Assembly (NCBI GenBank): GCA_902596165.1
Contig: CACJSU010000007.1
Coordinates: 1-64,000 of the forward strand
DNA: 64,000 nucleotides
Direction of reading: 5' to 3'
From: an uncultured SAR86 cluster bacterium
GTDB taxonomy: Bacteria; Pseudomonadota; Gammaproteobacteria; Magnimaribacterales; D2472
Shown: positions 1-8,887 of the stretch, piece after piece
How positions within the stretch are numbered: the stretch's first letter is position 1
How the letters are laid out: each line of letters opens with the position of its first letter
Translations under genes and position numbers: made by a program
Notes under the pieces: generated by a model
The model's input: the letters and a program-made list of their open reading frames with translations, nothing else
Database searches by the model: none
Told to the model about the DNA's origin: nothing

Positions 1-36
1 ACCCTTTTTAATTACAATTAGAGAGTAAATCACACT

Positions 37-597
37 ATGAAAATATCAACAAGCCAATTTAGAAACGGTCTCAAAATTATAATTAATGATCAACCTTGTT
101 CGATCCTCGAGCATGAGTTTCATAAGCCTGGAAAGGGACAAGCAGTGATGAGAGTAAAATTTAGAAACCTAATAACCGGCAAAGTCATAGATAAAACGTA
201 TAAATCTGGAGAATCTGTAGAAGAAGCGGATGTAATGACGGTTGAGATGAGCTATCTTTATTCAGATGGAGAACAATGGCATTTCATGAATTCTTCTACC
301 TATGAACAAATAGCTATCAATAACGATGTTGTAGGCGATGCAAAGAAATGGATTATTGGTCAGGAAAATTGTGAAGTTGTAATATGGAATGATGAACCAA
401 TTTCAGTTGAAGCTCCTCCGTTCGTTGAATTAAATATTGCTAAATCAGATCCTGGTATTAAAGGAGATACTGTTTCTGGGGCAACAAAACCTGCTGAGCT
501 GGAAACCGGCGTCACCATCCAAGTTCCCCTGTTTGTTGAAGAAGGAGAAAAAATTAAAGTTGACACAAGATCTGGTGAATATTCGGGGCGCGTATAG
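37..597 (+). CDS. efp: Elongation factor P
   Basis: EF-P binds ribosomes stalled on polyproline and stimulates peptide bond formation. The 186-residue length is normal for the family. The N-terminal KOW-like domain carries the modification loop K-P-G-K-G-Q-A, with K33 at the position that is beta-lysylated in E. coli. The C-terminal OB domain ends with the typical VDTRSGEY segment. A purine-rich stretch (agagag) lies upstream of the ATG. It is the first gene of a long + strand run and is followed 3 bases later by argS. The modifying enzymes EpmA and EpmB are not in the window. Identification is by direct sequence recognition and is very secure. Confidence 0.97.
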   Translation: MKISTSQFRNGLKIIINDQPCSILEHEFHKPGKGQAVMRVKFRNLITGKVIDKTYKSGESVEEADVMTVEMSYLYSDGEQWHFMNSSTYEQIAINNDVVGDAKKWIIGQENCEVVIWNDEPISVEAPPFVELNIAKSDPGIKGDTVSGATKPAELETGVTIQVPLFVEEGEKIKVDTRSGEYSGRV

Positions 598-600
598 ACT

Positions 601-2331
601 TTGTATAACCAAATTTTATCTTCGTTAAATGATTTTATTGATAATGAATTATCTCTTCATGCTGATCAAAGAAAAGCATTATTAAGTAAGCATAAACTCA
701 CTCTTGCAGATTCTTTACAAAAGGGCCACTGGACAACAAATCTATGTTTAGTTGCATCTAATCTTGCGAAGAAAAATCCTCGCGACATAGCTTTAGCATT
801 AATACCTAAGCTAGAGAAGCAGTCTGAAATTGCAAAGGTGGAATTAGCGGGTCCTGGTTTTGTAAATATATTTTTAACTCGAGAAGCGTTTTTAAATCAA
901 CTTGATGATGCCCACAAAAATCCAAATTCTTTTACTGATTCCTCTCATGCATCCAATGAAAAAATACAAATAGAATTTGTTTCAGCCAATCCAACTGGTC
1001 CATTGCATGTTGGTCATGGTCGGGGAGCAGCCTACGGAGACGCCATCGGCAGAATCTTAAAACGATTGGGTCATGAGGTATCTAGAGAATATTATGTAAA
1101 CGATGCTGGAAGGCAGATTGATATTCTTGCATGCAGCATTTTTTTAAGAAAATTGGAATGCTTTGATGATGATAATTTTCCTGGCTCTGCATACAAAGGG
1201 TCATATATTTTAGAAATTGCTCAAGGCATAAAAATTGATTCAACTTTGTCGCAAGCTGAAAAAGAGGTTCTAGTGGATGGTCTTCCATCTGATGATGAGG
1301 AAAAAATAGATGTGTTGATTGAACGCATCAAAATTAATTATTCAGATAGTTGGTTATTAATAAGAGAGTATGGCTTGGACTATGTGATTAAATCTATTAA
1401 AAAGGATTTAACTGAATTTAAGGTTATCTTTGATAACTGGTTTTTTGAGTCTTCGCTTGGAGAACTTACAGATAAAAAATCTGAAATTTCTATGGCTCTC
1501 GATCAAGTTAAAAAAGATCATGCCTATGAAAAGAATGGAGCTGTTTGGCTTGAGTCAACTAAATTTGGTGATGACAAAGATCGTGTCATCATCCGCGAAG
1601 ACGGAAGAGGAACCTATTTATCGGCTGATTTGGCTTATCACAGAAATAAATTAGATAGAGGTTTTGACACCATTATTAATGTTTGGGGCTCAGATCATCA
1701 TGGATACATTAAAAGAATCGAAGCAACCATTGAGGCCATGGGCTATAGCAAAAAACAAATGAAAGTTCAGCTTGTTCAATTTGCTAATCTTTTTGAAAAT
1801 GGTTCAAAGGTTAAAATGTCCACCCGAAGTGGAAATTTTTATACGCTCAAACAATTAATTGATGATATAGGTCCAGACGCATCAAGATTTTATTATTTGT
1901 CCAAACAGGCGGATCAGCACCTTGATTTTGATATTGGGGTTGCTAGATCTAATTCTAAAGAGAATCTTTATTATTACGTCCAATATGCACATGCAAGAAT
2001 CTGCTCAGTAGAGAAAAGATATCTTGAATTAGGCGGCTCATTGCCTAACAAATTTAACAATGATGATTTTGATGGTTGCGATGAGCTGCTACAAATGGCT
2101 TTAAATGCACAATTTGTGATTAAGAGCGCAGGAGAAAACTTACAGCCACATCTTATTGTTTATTATCTTAGAGATATTTCACAAAGCTTCCATCAGTTTT
2201 ATAACAACGTAAATATCCTTAATGCACAAGAATCAGAGCAGAACAACATTATTCGATGCCTAATCATTGTAAAATCTGTAATAGCTTCCTCTTTAAAATT
2301 GTTAGGCATTGAGCCTTTAGATAGCATGTAA
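601..2331 (+). CDS. argS: Arginyl-tRNA synthetase
   Basis: Class Ia aminoacyl-tRNA synthetase that charges tRNA-Arg in the cytoplasm. The HIGH-type signature is HVGH at residues 136-139 within SANPTGPLHVGHGRG, and the KMSKS-like loop is KMSTR at 405-409. The C-terminal DALR anticodon-binding region contains the YYVQYAHARI stretch. At 576 residues it has normal family length. The start is TTG at 601, three bases after the efp stop, and no in-frame ATG fits the conserved N-terminus. The tight spacing suggests co-transcription with efp. Confidence 0.97.
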   Translation: MYNQILSSLNDFIDNELSLHADQRKALLSKHKLTLADSLQKGHWTTNLCLVASNLAKKNPRDIALALIPKLEKQSEIAKVELAGPGFVNIFLTREAFLNQLDDAHKNPNSFTDSSHASNEKIQIEFVSANPTGPLHVGHGRGAAYGDAIGRILKRLGHEVSREYYVNDAGRQIDILACSIFLRKLECFDDDNFPGSAYKGSYILEIAQGIKIDSTLSQAEKEVLVDGLPSDDEEKIDVLIERIKINYSDSWLLIREYGLDYVIKSIKKDLTEFKVIFDNWFFESSLGELTDKKSEISMALDQVKKDHAYEKNGAVWLESTKFGDDKDRVIIREDGRGTYLSADLAYHRNKLDRGFDTIINVWGSDHHGYIKRIEATIEAMGYSKKQMKVQLVQFANLFENGSKVKMSTRSGNFYTLKQLIDDIGPDASRFYYLSKQADQHLDFDIGVARSNSKENLYYYVQYAHARICSVEKRYLELGGSLPNKFNNDDFDGCDELLQMALNAQFVIKSAGENLQPHLIVYYLRDISQSFHQFYNNVNILNAQESEQNNIIRCLIIVKSVIASSLKLLGIEPLDSM

Positions 2332-2336
2332 TTGAT

Positions 2337-2873
2337 GTGAAAGATTTTGCTAAAAAACATCCCATAAATAAGTCAAAAACAAAGAGAATTAAGACTTCTT
2401 TGCGGGCAAAAAGAGAGCTCAATCAACCGCTTAAAATAAAACACCTTTTCATAATCGTTGCTATGAGCGCTCTGCTTTTATTTACATCAAATGTAATTCT
2501 GCAAACTGATGTTGTGAATATCAGGGGTAATATCACCAATCCAAAAGTAGAATTCTTGTATCCGATAGAGTTAGCAAAGGATACCGTGCTGATTGAGTTA
2601 GAGGGAATAGTTATTCAAGAAGATTGTGAGTATCTAGTGCAAATCGAATCCTATGGAAAAAGAGTATATGCACAGGAGCAACTCAGCTCTTTGCTTGCTC
2701 TAGGCTTAGAGTCTTATGTTGAAAAAACATTTAGCTCCAAGCAGCCAGATAAACCATTATTCAGGGTTATGTCAGGCCCCTATCTCAATAAATCTGAAGT
2801 AAATAATGCTAGAGAGCTGCTCATGAAAAATGGCAGGCAGCCTCTTATCTATAAAAAATGCACCAAGACATAG
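2337..2873 (+). CDS. SPOR-domain inner-membrane protein (FtsN-like)
   Basis: Small bitopic membrane protein with a basic cytoplasmic N-terminus (residues 1-35), one transmembrane helix at about 36-56 and a periplasmic C-terminal SPOR fold at about 98-178. SPOR domains bind denuded septal peptidoglycan. A SPOR protein directly after argS is common in gammaproteobacteria and is often annotated as FtsN-like, but this one is short and lacks a long linker, so cell-division function is inferred. The start is GTG at 2337. Its 3' end overlaps yggS by 16 bases, implying translational coupling. Confidence 0.8.
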   Translation: MKDFAKKHPINKSKTKRIKTSLRAKRELNQPLKIKHLFIIVAMSALLLFTSNVILQTDVVNIRGNITNPKVEFLYPIELAKDTVLIELEGIVIQEDCEYLVQIESYGKRVYAQEQLSSLLALGLESYVEKTFSSKQPDKPLFRVMSGPYLNKSEVNNARELLMKNGRQPLIYKKCTKT

Positions 2874-3544
2874 CAGATAGACTGATAGAAATTTCTCGCA
2901 AGATTCAAAAAGCTTGTCATCAAGCTCAAAGAGCTGAGAATGAGGTAAGACTGGTTGCAGTTTCCAAATTACAATCTATTGACGTCATTAAAGAGGCTTA
3001 TGCGCTTGGCATAAATAATTTTGGAGAAAATTATGCACAAGAGCTAGCTGAAAAATCATCAGCTTGCCCCAATGATATTGTCTGGCATTTTATAGGCCCC
3101 ATCCAGTCCAATAAGGTAGGCTTGATTGCTAAGCATGCCCAGTGGGTGCACTCCATAGACAGAGAAAAAGTTGCAATGAAGTTAAATAATGTCCTTGAAT
3201 CTGAAGGCAAAAAAATTCACGCATTGATCCAAGTCAATATTGATCATGAAGAGTCTAAGTCAGGAATTTTGCCAGAGGAAACAATTGATTTTGCGAACAA
3301 AGTAATCACCCATTATCCAAACTTAATCCTTGAAGGTTTAATGTTTATGCCTAAGATTAATGCTTCTAAAGAAGCTAAAATAGAAACTATGAGTAAAATA
3401 GTTCACTTACATAAATCTTTATTGTCCGAAATTCCTAGTTGCTCTCACCTGTCTCTAGGAACATCAGGTGACTTTGAGGAGTCGATTCTCAAAGGGTCAA
3501 CAATTTTAAGAATTGGCGAGAGCTTGCTAGGCAAAAGATTATGA
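2858..3544 (+). CDS. yggS: YggS family PLP homeostasis protein
   Basis: Single-domain fold-type III PLP-binding protein that buffers pyridoxal 5'-phosphate and affects amino-acid and keto-acid pools. The PLP lysine is K37 in LVAVSK. Other family signatures are GENYAQE, WHFIGPIQSNK and the C-terminal phosphate-binding LGTSGDFEESI with the following G-S-T-x-L-R-I-G. The 228-residue length is normal. The ATG lies within the end of the SPOR gene, and its stop overlaps the proC start by four bases (ATGA). The yggS-proC-yggT order is widely conserved in gammaproteobacteria. Confidence 0.95.
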   Translation: MHQDIADRLIEISRKIQKACHQAQRAENEVRLVAVSKLQSIDVIKEAYALGINNFGENYAQELAEKSSACPNDIVWHFIGPIQSNKVGLIAKHAQWVHSIDREKVAMKLNNVLESEGKKIHALIQVNIDHEESKSGILPEETIDFANKVITHYPNLILEGLMFMPKINASKEAKIETMSKIVHLHKSLLSEIPSCSHLSLGTSGDFEESILKGSTILRIGESLLGKRL

Positions 3545-4326
3545 AAATTTGTTTTCTAGGGTGCGGCAATATTGCACAAGCAATCATTGATGGATTATTA
3601 AAAAGTGGTATGCAGCCATCTAACATTGCCTGTATTGAAAGAAATGAACATAGAGTGAAATTGCTTAAGTCTCAGAATTTACAAATAATTGAATTAGATA
3701 ATTTAGCATCACTGGGTTTTGATTTAATTCTATTGGCCGTAAAACCCAAGGATGCTTTGAGCGCTGAAGAAAGTATTTTTAAGCATGCACCAAAAGCAAT
3801 CATATTAAGCGTAGTTGCAGGGATTGGTATAGAAAAGTATTCACAGCCCAAATCAATAATACGCGCAATGCCGAACACAGCTTGCGCTTTTGGTAAAGGA
3901 GTAACAGCTATCTATTCCGTGGATCAAAATTCAAAGGCATTCATTTTAGCAAAAAGTCTATTTAAAAAAGTTGGGCATGTGTTAACACTGCAAAATGAAG
4001 AGGAAATGCATAGATTCACTAGCATCATTGGGAGCGGCCAAGCTTTTTTATTTCTAGTGCTTAATACCTATCTTAACGAATTAGAAAAAATATCTTCAAC
4101 CGATCAAGTGGCTACTAAATCAATGTTTCAAGATTTTATTAGCAGCTTGGGTGACTCATTCTCTCAAGACTTAAATTTTGAAAGTCTTATAAATAAGATA
4201 AAATCTCCTGGAGGAACTACTCAGGCCGGTTTAGAATCCCTTGAAAATAATAACCTTGATAAAATTTTACAAGATGCTTTTCAGGCTGCCGAAGATAGAT
4301 CCATTGAGATTAGTAATGAGCAATAA
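3541..4326 (+). CDS. proC: Pyrroline-5-carboxylate reductase
   Basis: Last step of proline synthesis, NAD(P)H-dependent reduction of 1-pyrroline-5-carboxylate. The N-terminal Rossmann motif reads FLGCGNIAQAI (residues 4-14). The NADPH region includes LLAVKP, and the C-terminal dimerisation and active-site helix region has the family signature SPGGTTQAGLE near residue 222. The length of 261 residues is slightly shorter than the usual 265-275. The start overlaps the yggS stop in an ATGA arrangement, so the pair is translationally coupled. Confidence 0.95.
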   Translation: MKICFLGCGNIAQAIIDGLLKSGMQPSNIACIERNEHRVKLLKSQNLQIIELDNLASLGFDLILLAVKPKDALSAEESIFKHAPKAIILSVVAGIGIEKYSQPKSIIRAMPNTACAFGKGVTAIYSVDQNSKAFILAKSLFKKVGHVLTLQNEEEMHRFTSIIGSGQAFLFLVLNTYLNELEKISSTDQVATKSMFQDFISSLGDSFSQDLNFESLINKIKSPGGTTQAGLESLENNNLDKILQDAFQAAEDRSIEISNEQ

Positions 4327-4346
4327 CAGACGATGCTTTAATTAAT

Positions 4347-4862
4347 ATGATTAGTGTAATAGCAATAATTTTGGGCTTTGCAAGCTATGCATTCGTAATC
4401 CTTGCAGTTTTCCGGCTGCTACGAGTTAACTATTTCAATCCAATAGTTAAAATATTTGCGACTTATCTTGAGCCAGTCTCAAAAAGCCTTTTCTTTTTTT
4501 TGCCGCCTCTCTTTGCCGCAATTGCTGTTGCCCTGATGTTTAAATTTAGCTCTTTTTATTTGGCATACTCATCTGGCTATGAAACTCTAACCCTTTTCTA
4601 TATTTCTGTAATTGATGTTTTAAATTCTGGGTTTAGAATTTTATTTTATTGTGTTATTGGTTCAGTGGTCCTTAGTTGGGTGGCTCCCGGAAATAATCAT
4701 CCTTTGTTGCAAATTATTGAAGAAATTTCTGCAGGCATTTTGAGCCCTGTTAGAAAGTTTCTACCTCCCATGGGTGGCTTAGACTTTACTCCCATCATTG
4801 GATTGCTTGTGTTAAATCTTATTAATACCTCGTTGGTACAAATAATCAGCTCTATGGTATGA
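4347..4862 (+). CDS. yggT: YggT family integral membrane protein
   Basis: Four hydrophobic segments at about 2-24, 45-70, 80-110 and 145-168 give two copies of the YGGT repeat. The conserved loops are seen as SWVAPGNNHPLLQ and SPVRKFLPPMGGLDFTPI. The family helps maintain membrane and ion homeostasis, but its mechanism is unclear. It lies 20 bases after proC and its end overlaps metX by four bases, extending the same operon. Length 171 residues is typical for the two-repeat form. Confidence 0.9.
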   Translation: MISVIAIILGFASYAFVILAVFRLLRVNYFNPIVKIFATYLEPVSKSLFFFLPPLFAAIAVALMFKFSSFYLAYSSGYETLTLFYISVIDVLNSGFRILFYCVIGSVVLSWVAPGNNHPLLQIIEEISAGILSPVRKFLPPMGGLDFTPIIGLLVLNLINTSLVQIISSMV

Positions 4863-5959
4863 AAACTGTATCTGAGAAAATATCTTTTAAAGACACTCTA
4901 ACACTGCAATCTGGCGATGTTCTGTCTGGTTTTGAACTAATAACAGAAACCTACGGAGAGCTTAATTCAGATAAAAGTAATGCTGTCTTAGTCTGTCACG
5001 CCTTCTCTGGAAATCATCATGCAGCTGGGATAAAAGATGGAGAAAAAAAGCCAGGTTGGTGGGATGAAATAATTGGAGATGGCAAGACAATTGATACAAA
5101 AAAATATTTTGTTGTTTCACTGAATAATCTTGGCGGCTGTCATGGCTCCTCTGGACCGACTGCCATTGCTGCTGAGTCTGGCCAACCTTATGGCGCAAGT
5201 TTTCCTGAGGTATCTGTAAGTGATTGGGTCGAGTCTCAAAAACTATTGGCTGATCATTTAGGTATTGATTGCTGGGAAATGGTTGCCGGTGGAAGCTTAG
5301 GTGGAATGCAGGCTCTTCAATGGGCAGTATCATATCCTTCTAGAATTAAAAAAGCTGCAATTATTGCAGCCTCCTCAAAAATAAGTACCCAAAATATTGC
5401 ATTAAATGAGGTGGCCAGAGAAATAATTAAAAAGGATGAAAATTTTCATAACGGTTATTACCTCGCTAAAGGTAAATCGCCTCAGAAAGGATTAAAGGCT
5501 GCAAGAATGCTAGGTCATATCACTTATTTATCTGAATCTAATATGAGGAAAAGATTTGGCAGAAAGCTGCAAGATCCAGAAAATAAAATAGATGCAGACG
5601 TAAACTATGAGGTAGAAAATTATCTTCAATACAAGGGTGAGCAATTTGCTAAAACCTTTGATGCGAACAGCTATATTTTGATGACCAAAGCCATGGATAG
5701 CTTTGATCCAGCAAGAGATTTTGATGATGATTTGGTGACATGCCTCGCAAACGCTCAAGCCAAATTACTGATTGTATCTTTTGATTCGGATTGGCTGTTC
5801 CCAAAAGAATATGGATTAGAAATCCAAATGTCTGCCATCAAGGCGGGCATCAATAGCACCTATATAGAGCTTCAGGGCGATTACGGTCATGATAGCTTTC
5901 TCTTTCACTCTGATCGGTATTCTGCCGCGCTAAAAAACTTTTTAAATTCAAATGAATAA
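4859..5959 (+). CDS. metX: Homoserine O-acyltransferase
   Basis: Alpha/beta-hydrolase-fold enzyme that acylates the homoserine hydroxyl (acetyl- or succinyl-CoA donor) in methionine synthesis. The nucleophile elbow is AGGSLGGMQ with S146, and the other triad residues appear to be D311 (SDWLFP) and H344 (GHDSFLF). NNLGGCHGSSGP is the oxyanion region. Acyl donor specificity cannot be decided by eye. The ATG overlaps the yggT stop, and the gene overlaps metW by eight bases, as in the classical metXW pair. No SAM riboswitch is visible upstream because the gene sits inside an operon. Confidence 0.95.
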   Translation: MKTVSEKISFKDTLTLQSGDVLSGFELITETYGELNSDKSNAVLVCHAFSGNHHAAGIKDGEKKPGWWDEIIGDGKTIDTKKYFVVSLNNLGGCHGSSGPTAIAAESGQPYGASFPEVSVSDWVESQKLLADHLGIDCWEMVAGGSLGGMQALQWAVSYPSRIKKAAIIAASSKISTQNIALNEVAREIIKKDENFHNGYYLAKGKSPQKGLKAARMLGHITYLSESNMRKRFGRKLQDPENKIDADVNYEVENYLQYKGEQFAKTFDANSYILMTKAMDSFDPARDFDDDLVTCLANAQAKLLIVSFDSDWLFPKEYGLEIQMSAIKAGINSTYIELQGDYGHDSFLFHSDRYSAALKNFLNSNE

Positions 5960-6539
5960 TCAACTTCAATCAATTGTCCTAGATTGGATACCGAATCAGT
6001 CAATGGTTATAGATTTTGGTTGTGGGGATGGTACTCTTCTTAGAATATTGGCCGAAAAAAAATCTGTAACCGGTTATGGGGTTGAAATTGATGGAGAGAA
6101 AATTAATTCATGTATTGCCAACGGCGTCTCTGTGATCCAACAAGATATTGATGCCGGTATTCAAAACTTCATAGATATGGGCTTTGATGTTGCAATTATG
6201 GCTAGCTCCATTCAGTGTCTAAGAAGACCTAGGAATGCCATGCAAAACATCTTGCAAGTTGCAAATGAGTGCGTGATCACTTTGCCTAATTTTGGAAACT
6301 GGGAACTCAGGCTGGGTTTATTAAAAGGCAAAATGCCTTCCTCAGCTCAACTCCCTGCTAAATGGTATGAAACAAAAAATCTTCATCTTTGTACAATTGC
6401 AGATTTTGAAGACTTATGTGCAGAAGAATCTTTTAACATTAAAAAGAAGGTGTATTTGAATAGTCGAGGCAGTTCTTCGTGGCTAGCTAACACTTTCCCT
6501 AACTTATTTGCTGCTGAGGCAGTTTATCTCATTGGCTGA
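5952..6539 (+). CDS. metW: Methionine biosynthesis protein MetW
   Basis: SAM-dependent methyltransferase-fold partner of MetX. Motif I is VIDFGCGDGTLL at about residues 19-30. The family-typical stretch SSIQCLRRPRNAMQNIL and the aromatic Y-E-T-K-N-L-H region are present. MetW is thought to stimulate MetX rather than carry out a known methylation. 195 residues is the expected length. It overlaps metX by eight bases and rdgB by eight bases. Confidence 0.94.
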   Translation: MNNQLQSIVLDWIPNQSMVIDFGCGDGTLLRILAEKKSVTGYGVEIDGEKINSCIANGVSVIQQDIDAGIQNFIDMGFDVAIMASSIQCLRRPRNAMQNILQVANECVITLPNFGNWELRLGLLKGKMPSSAQLPAKWYETKNLHLCTIADFEDLCAEESFNIKKKVYLNSRGSSSWLANTFPNLFAAEAVYLIG

Positions 6540-7137
6540 CAAACCAACCATTGTTGTTGCAACTAATAATTCAGGCAAATTAAAAGAATTTGCCCTTCTG
6601 CTACCCAACTTTAAAATAATTTCACAAAGCTCGCTAAACATTACACCAGAAGAAGAGCTTGGTGAAACATTCTTTGAAAATAGCCTCCAAAAGGCTCGAG
6701 TAGCAAATAATGCTTCTGGCATGGTATCTTTAGGAGATGATTCAGGCTTGATAATACCAGCCTTAAATAATTTACCAGGATTGCGCTCTGCTAGATATGC
6801 ACATGAGAATGCAACGGACGAAGAAAATAGACAACATCTAAGAAAAGAACTTGAGGCGCTAAATTTAAATCAAACCAAGGCATACTTTGTTTGCGTTTTA
6901 GTTTTGGTACAAGCTTCTACAGACCCCTTCCCTCTGATTACAACAGGGCTGCTTGAGGGCTATGTAAAAACAACAATGCAAGGAGCCAATGGATTTGGTT
7001 ATGACCCTATGTTCTACCCAAAGGATAGCAATTTATCTTTGGGGGAAATGAGTACAGAAGAAAAAGCTTTGCTTAGCCATCGAGGAAAAGCTATCCAAGC
7101 GTTAAAAAGAAAGATTGAAGGGTTTGCTTCTGAATAA
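6532..7137 (+). CDS. rdgB: RdgB/HAM1 non-canonical purine NTP pyrophosphatase
   Basis: Hydrolyses dITP, ITP and XTP to the monophosphates and so keeps deaminated purines out of DNA. The N-terminus IVVATNNSGKLKEF carries the nucleotide-binding lysine. The metal region is LGDDSGL, and later motifs are GFGYDPMFYP and LSHRGKA. I chose TTG at 6532 because the conserved N-terminus begins two codons later. An upstream TTG at 6508 would overlap metW by 32 bases and add residues not usual in the family. The 3' end overlaps hemW. Confidence 0.93.
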   Translation: MADKPTIVVATNNSGKLKEFALLLPNFKIISQSSLNITPEEELGETFFENSLQKARVANNASGMVSLGDDSGLIIPALNNLPGLRSARYAHENATDEENRQHLRKELEALNLNQTKAYFVCVLVLVQASTDPFPLITTGLLEGYVKTTMQGANGFGYDPMFYPKDSNLSLGEMSTEEKALLSHRGKAIQALKRKIEGFASE

Positions 7138-8227
7138 AATACCTCTCAGCCTTTATGTGCATCTACCTTGGTGTAAAATACAATGCCCCTATTGTGATTT
7201 TTCTATTACCACTGAACCTGTAGATGGCAACGATGCTAGGCTAGCAGAAGCAATCATCAAAGACATTAAACATTCCAATGATTTCATAGCTAATAGAAAA
7301 TTTAAAAGTGTTTATTTTGGTGGTGGCACTCCCTCACTTGCTTCAAACCAATCAATCAAACAGATAATAGATTCTATTAAAGATAGGCTTGAGTCCTCTC
7401 AGACTGAAATAACTTTAGAGATGAATCCAAATGATGTTTCTGAAAAAAAAGTAGAAGGATTATTAGGAGCAGGTATTAATCGGATATCACTAGGTATCCA
7501 AAGTTATAGTGATAAAGAATTGCAAGCTTTGGGGCGCAATCATGATCGTAAGTCTGCAATTCAAGCTACCAAAACACTTAAAGACATCAATTCAACCATT
7601 GATTTAATCTATGGCATTGAAAAGCAAACACCTGAGTCGGTTGCTAAAAATTTAAAAATAATTATAGATTCAAATATAAATCACCTGTCTTTGTACCAAT
7701 TAACAATTGAGCCAAACACTATTTTTTATAAAAAAGAACTTTTGCTACCTGGTGAAGATGCGATTGAGAAAATGGAAGTCATAGCAAAAGATCTGCTTGA
7801 AAAAAATGGTTTTGAGCAATATGAGATTTCTTCATGGTCTAAACCAGGATATGAAAGTCAGCATAATTTAAATTACTGGAAGTTTGGAGATTTTTTAGGA
7901 GTCGGACCAGGGTCACACAGCAAAATATCAAATCAGCAAGAAATAATTAGATACAGAAAAATAAAACCCTTAGAAAGTTACATAAAAAATCAAAAATTGG
8001 CTGACTTAAAAACAATTGCAGGCAATGAACTTGATATGGACCTTGCAATGAATCTCCTTAGAATTAAAAATGGTTTGCAACATCAAGACTTAACGATCAA
8101 TCTGCCTGCAAGTTTTTTAAAAAAATATCAAAGAGGTGTTGATGAAGGCTTGCTGTTAAAAGATAAGATTGGAGCTACTGAAAAGGGGTATCAATTCCTC
8201 AATGAGACCATTCAACTATTTTTTTAG
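7115..8227 (+). CDS. hemW: HemW heme chaperone (radical SAM, HemN-like)
   Basis: Radical SAM protein of the HemN/HemW family. With this N-terminal cluster motif (C20, C24, C27 in CKIQCPYC) and without the extra N-terminal cysteine of true coproporphyrinogen dehydrogenase, HemW (heme transfer to respiratory proteins) is the better call. Other signatures are YFGGGTPS, RISLGIQS, YQLTIEPNT and GVGPGSHS. The start is uncertain: TTG at 7115 has purines upstream, and TTG at 7124 is an alternative. It overlaps rdgB by 23 bases and converges on trmB with a 12-base 3' overlap. Confidence 0.92.
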   Translation: MKGLLLNKIPLSLYVHLPWCKIQCPYCDFSITTEPVDGNDARLAEAIIKDIKHSNDFIANRKFKSVYFGGGTPSLASNQSIKQIIDSIKDRLESSQTEITLEMNPNDVSEKKVEGLLGAGINRISLGIQSYSDKELQALGRNHDRKSAIQATKTLKDINSTIDLIYGIEKQTPESVAKNLKIIIDSNINHLSLYQLTIEPNTIFYKKELLLPGEDAIEKMEVIAKDLLEKNGFEQYEISSWSKPGYESQHNLNYWKFGDFLGVGPGSHSKISNQQEIIRYRKIKPLESYIKNQKLADLKTIAGNELDMDLAMNLLRIKNGLQHQDLTINLPASFLKKYQRGVDEGLLLKDKIGATEKGYQFLNETIQLFF

Positions 8228-8872
8228 AACGGTTAATAAAAAAGTATGAATCGATCTGCCCTCATTTATTGCCCGCTGTTGGAAACGAGTGATGGGCATG
8301 CCTTCATTAGAAATTTTCTTGAATAAGAAATTTTCTTTAGATTTTTCTGCCTCTTCCTCAATAGACTCAGCATAATTTTCCCAATCCGTTGAAATATATA
8401 CCGTCCCCTCTTGCCTTAAAACTTTTGCTAAAACTTTTAAAAAGTCATGCTTAATTAGTCTGCGTTTATGATGCCTAGCTTTTGGCCATGGATCTGGGCA
8501 AATAATATAAATTTCATTAAAAATTTCATTTGGAAGTTTTAAAAGCAGCTCGCGAACATCATCATCATAAATTTTTATATTTTTTAGGGAATTCTGAGTA
8601 ATACTATTAAGAAGGCTGCCTATTCCTGACAGATAGACTTCTGATGCAACTACTAGTGCATTCGGGTTTTTGGCTGCTAAGAAAGCTGTGTTTTCTCCAT
8701 TGCCAAATCCTATCTCTAAAATAATTTTTTCAAAGCCCTGCTTTAATTTTAAGAGCTCATCAGCCCCTGATAAATGATGGTGTTCCAAGGATTTTAATGC
8801 GCTTTTTTGGGATGCAGTTATGCGACCAAGTCTTTTTACAAAACTTGTTAGGTAGGGCTTATCTTGATTAAT
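8216..8872 (-). CDS. trmB: tRNA (guanine-N7)-methyltransferase, probable ATT start
   Basis: Methylates G46 of tRNA using SAM. Motif I is LEIGFGNGE-like (LEIGFGNG region), followed by the TrmB-specific PDPWPKARHHKRR and the C-terminal TRFQQRA segment. The first canonical start (TTG, 8788) would remove the conserved TrmB N-terminus, because the in-frame codons upstream read SFVKRLGRITASQKSAL, matching the family segment S-F-V-R-R-x-G-R-L-T-x-x-Q. The upstream frame is open back to the rpoH stop and holds no ATG, GTG or TTG. The best initiator is ATT at 8872, with AAGG about nine bases upstream, giving 218 residues. Enzyme identity is secure and the start is inferred. Confidence 0.9.
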   Translation of the reverse strand: MNQDKPYLTSFVKRLGRITASQKSALKSLEHHHLSGADELLKLKQGFEKIILEIGFGNGENTAFLAAKNPNALVVASEVYLSGIGSLLNSITQNSLKNIKIYDDDVRELLLKLPNEIFNEIYIICPDPWPKARHHKRRLIKHDFLKVLAKVLRQEGTVYISTDWENYAESIEEEAEKSKENFLFKKISNEGMPITRFQQRAINEGRSIHTFLLTVLKK

Positions 8873-8887
8873 AAGGAAATGCCTTAC

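Noticed and set aside
4859-5959. SAM riboswitch ahead of metX
   Set aside because: The gene overlaps yggT and sits inside an operon, with no leader to hold an aptamer.
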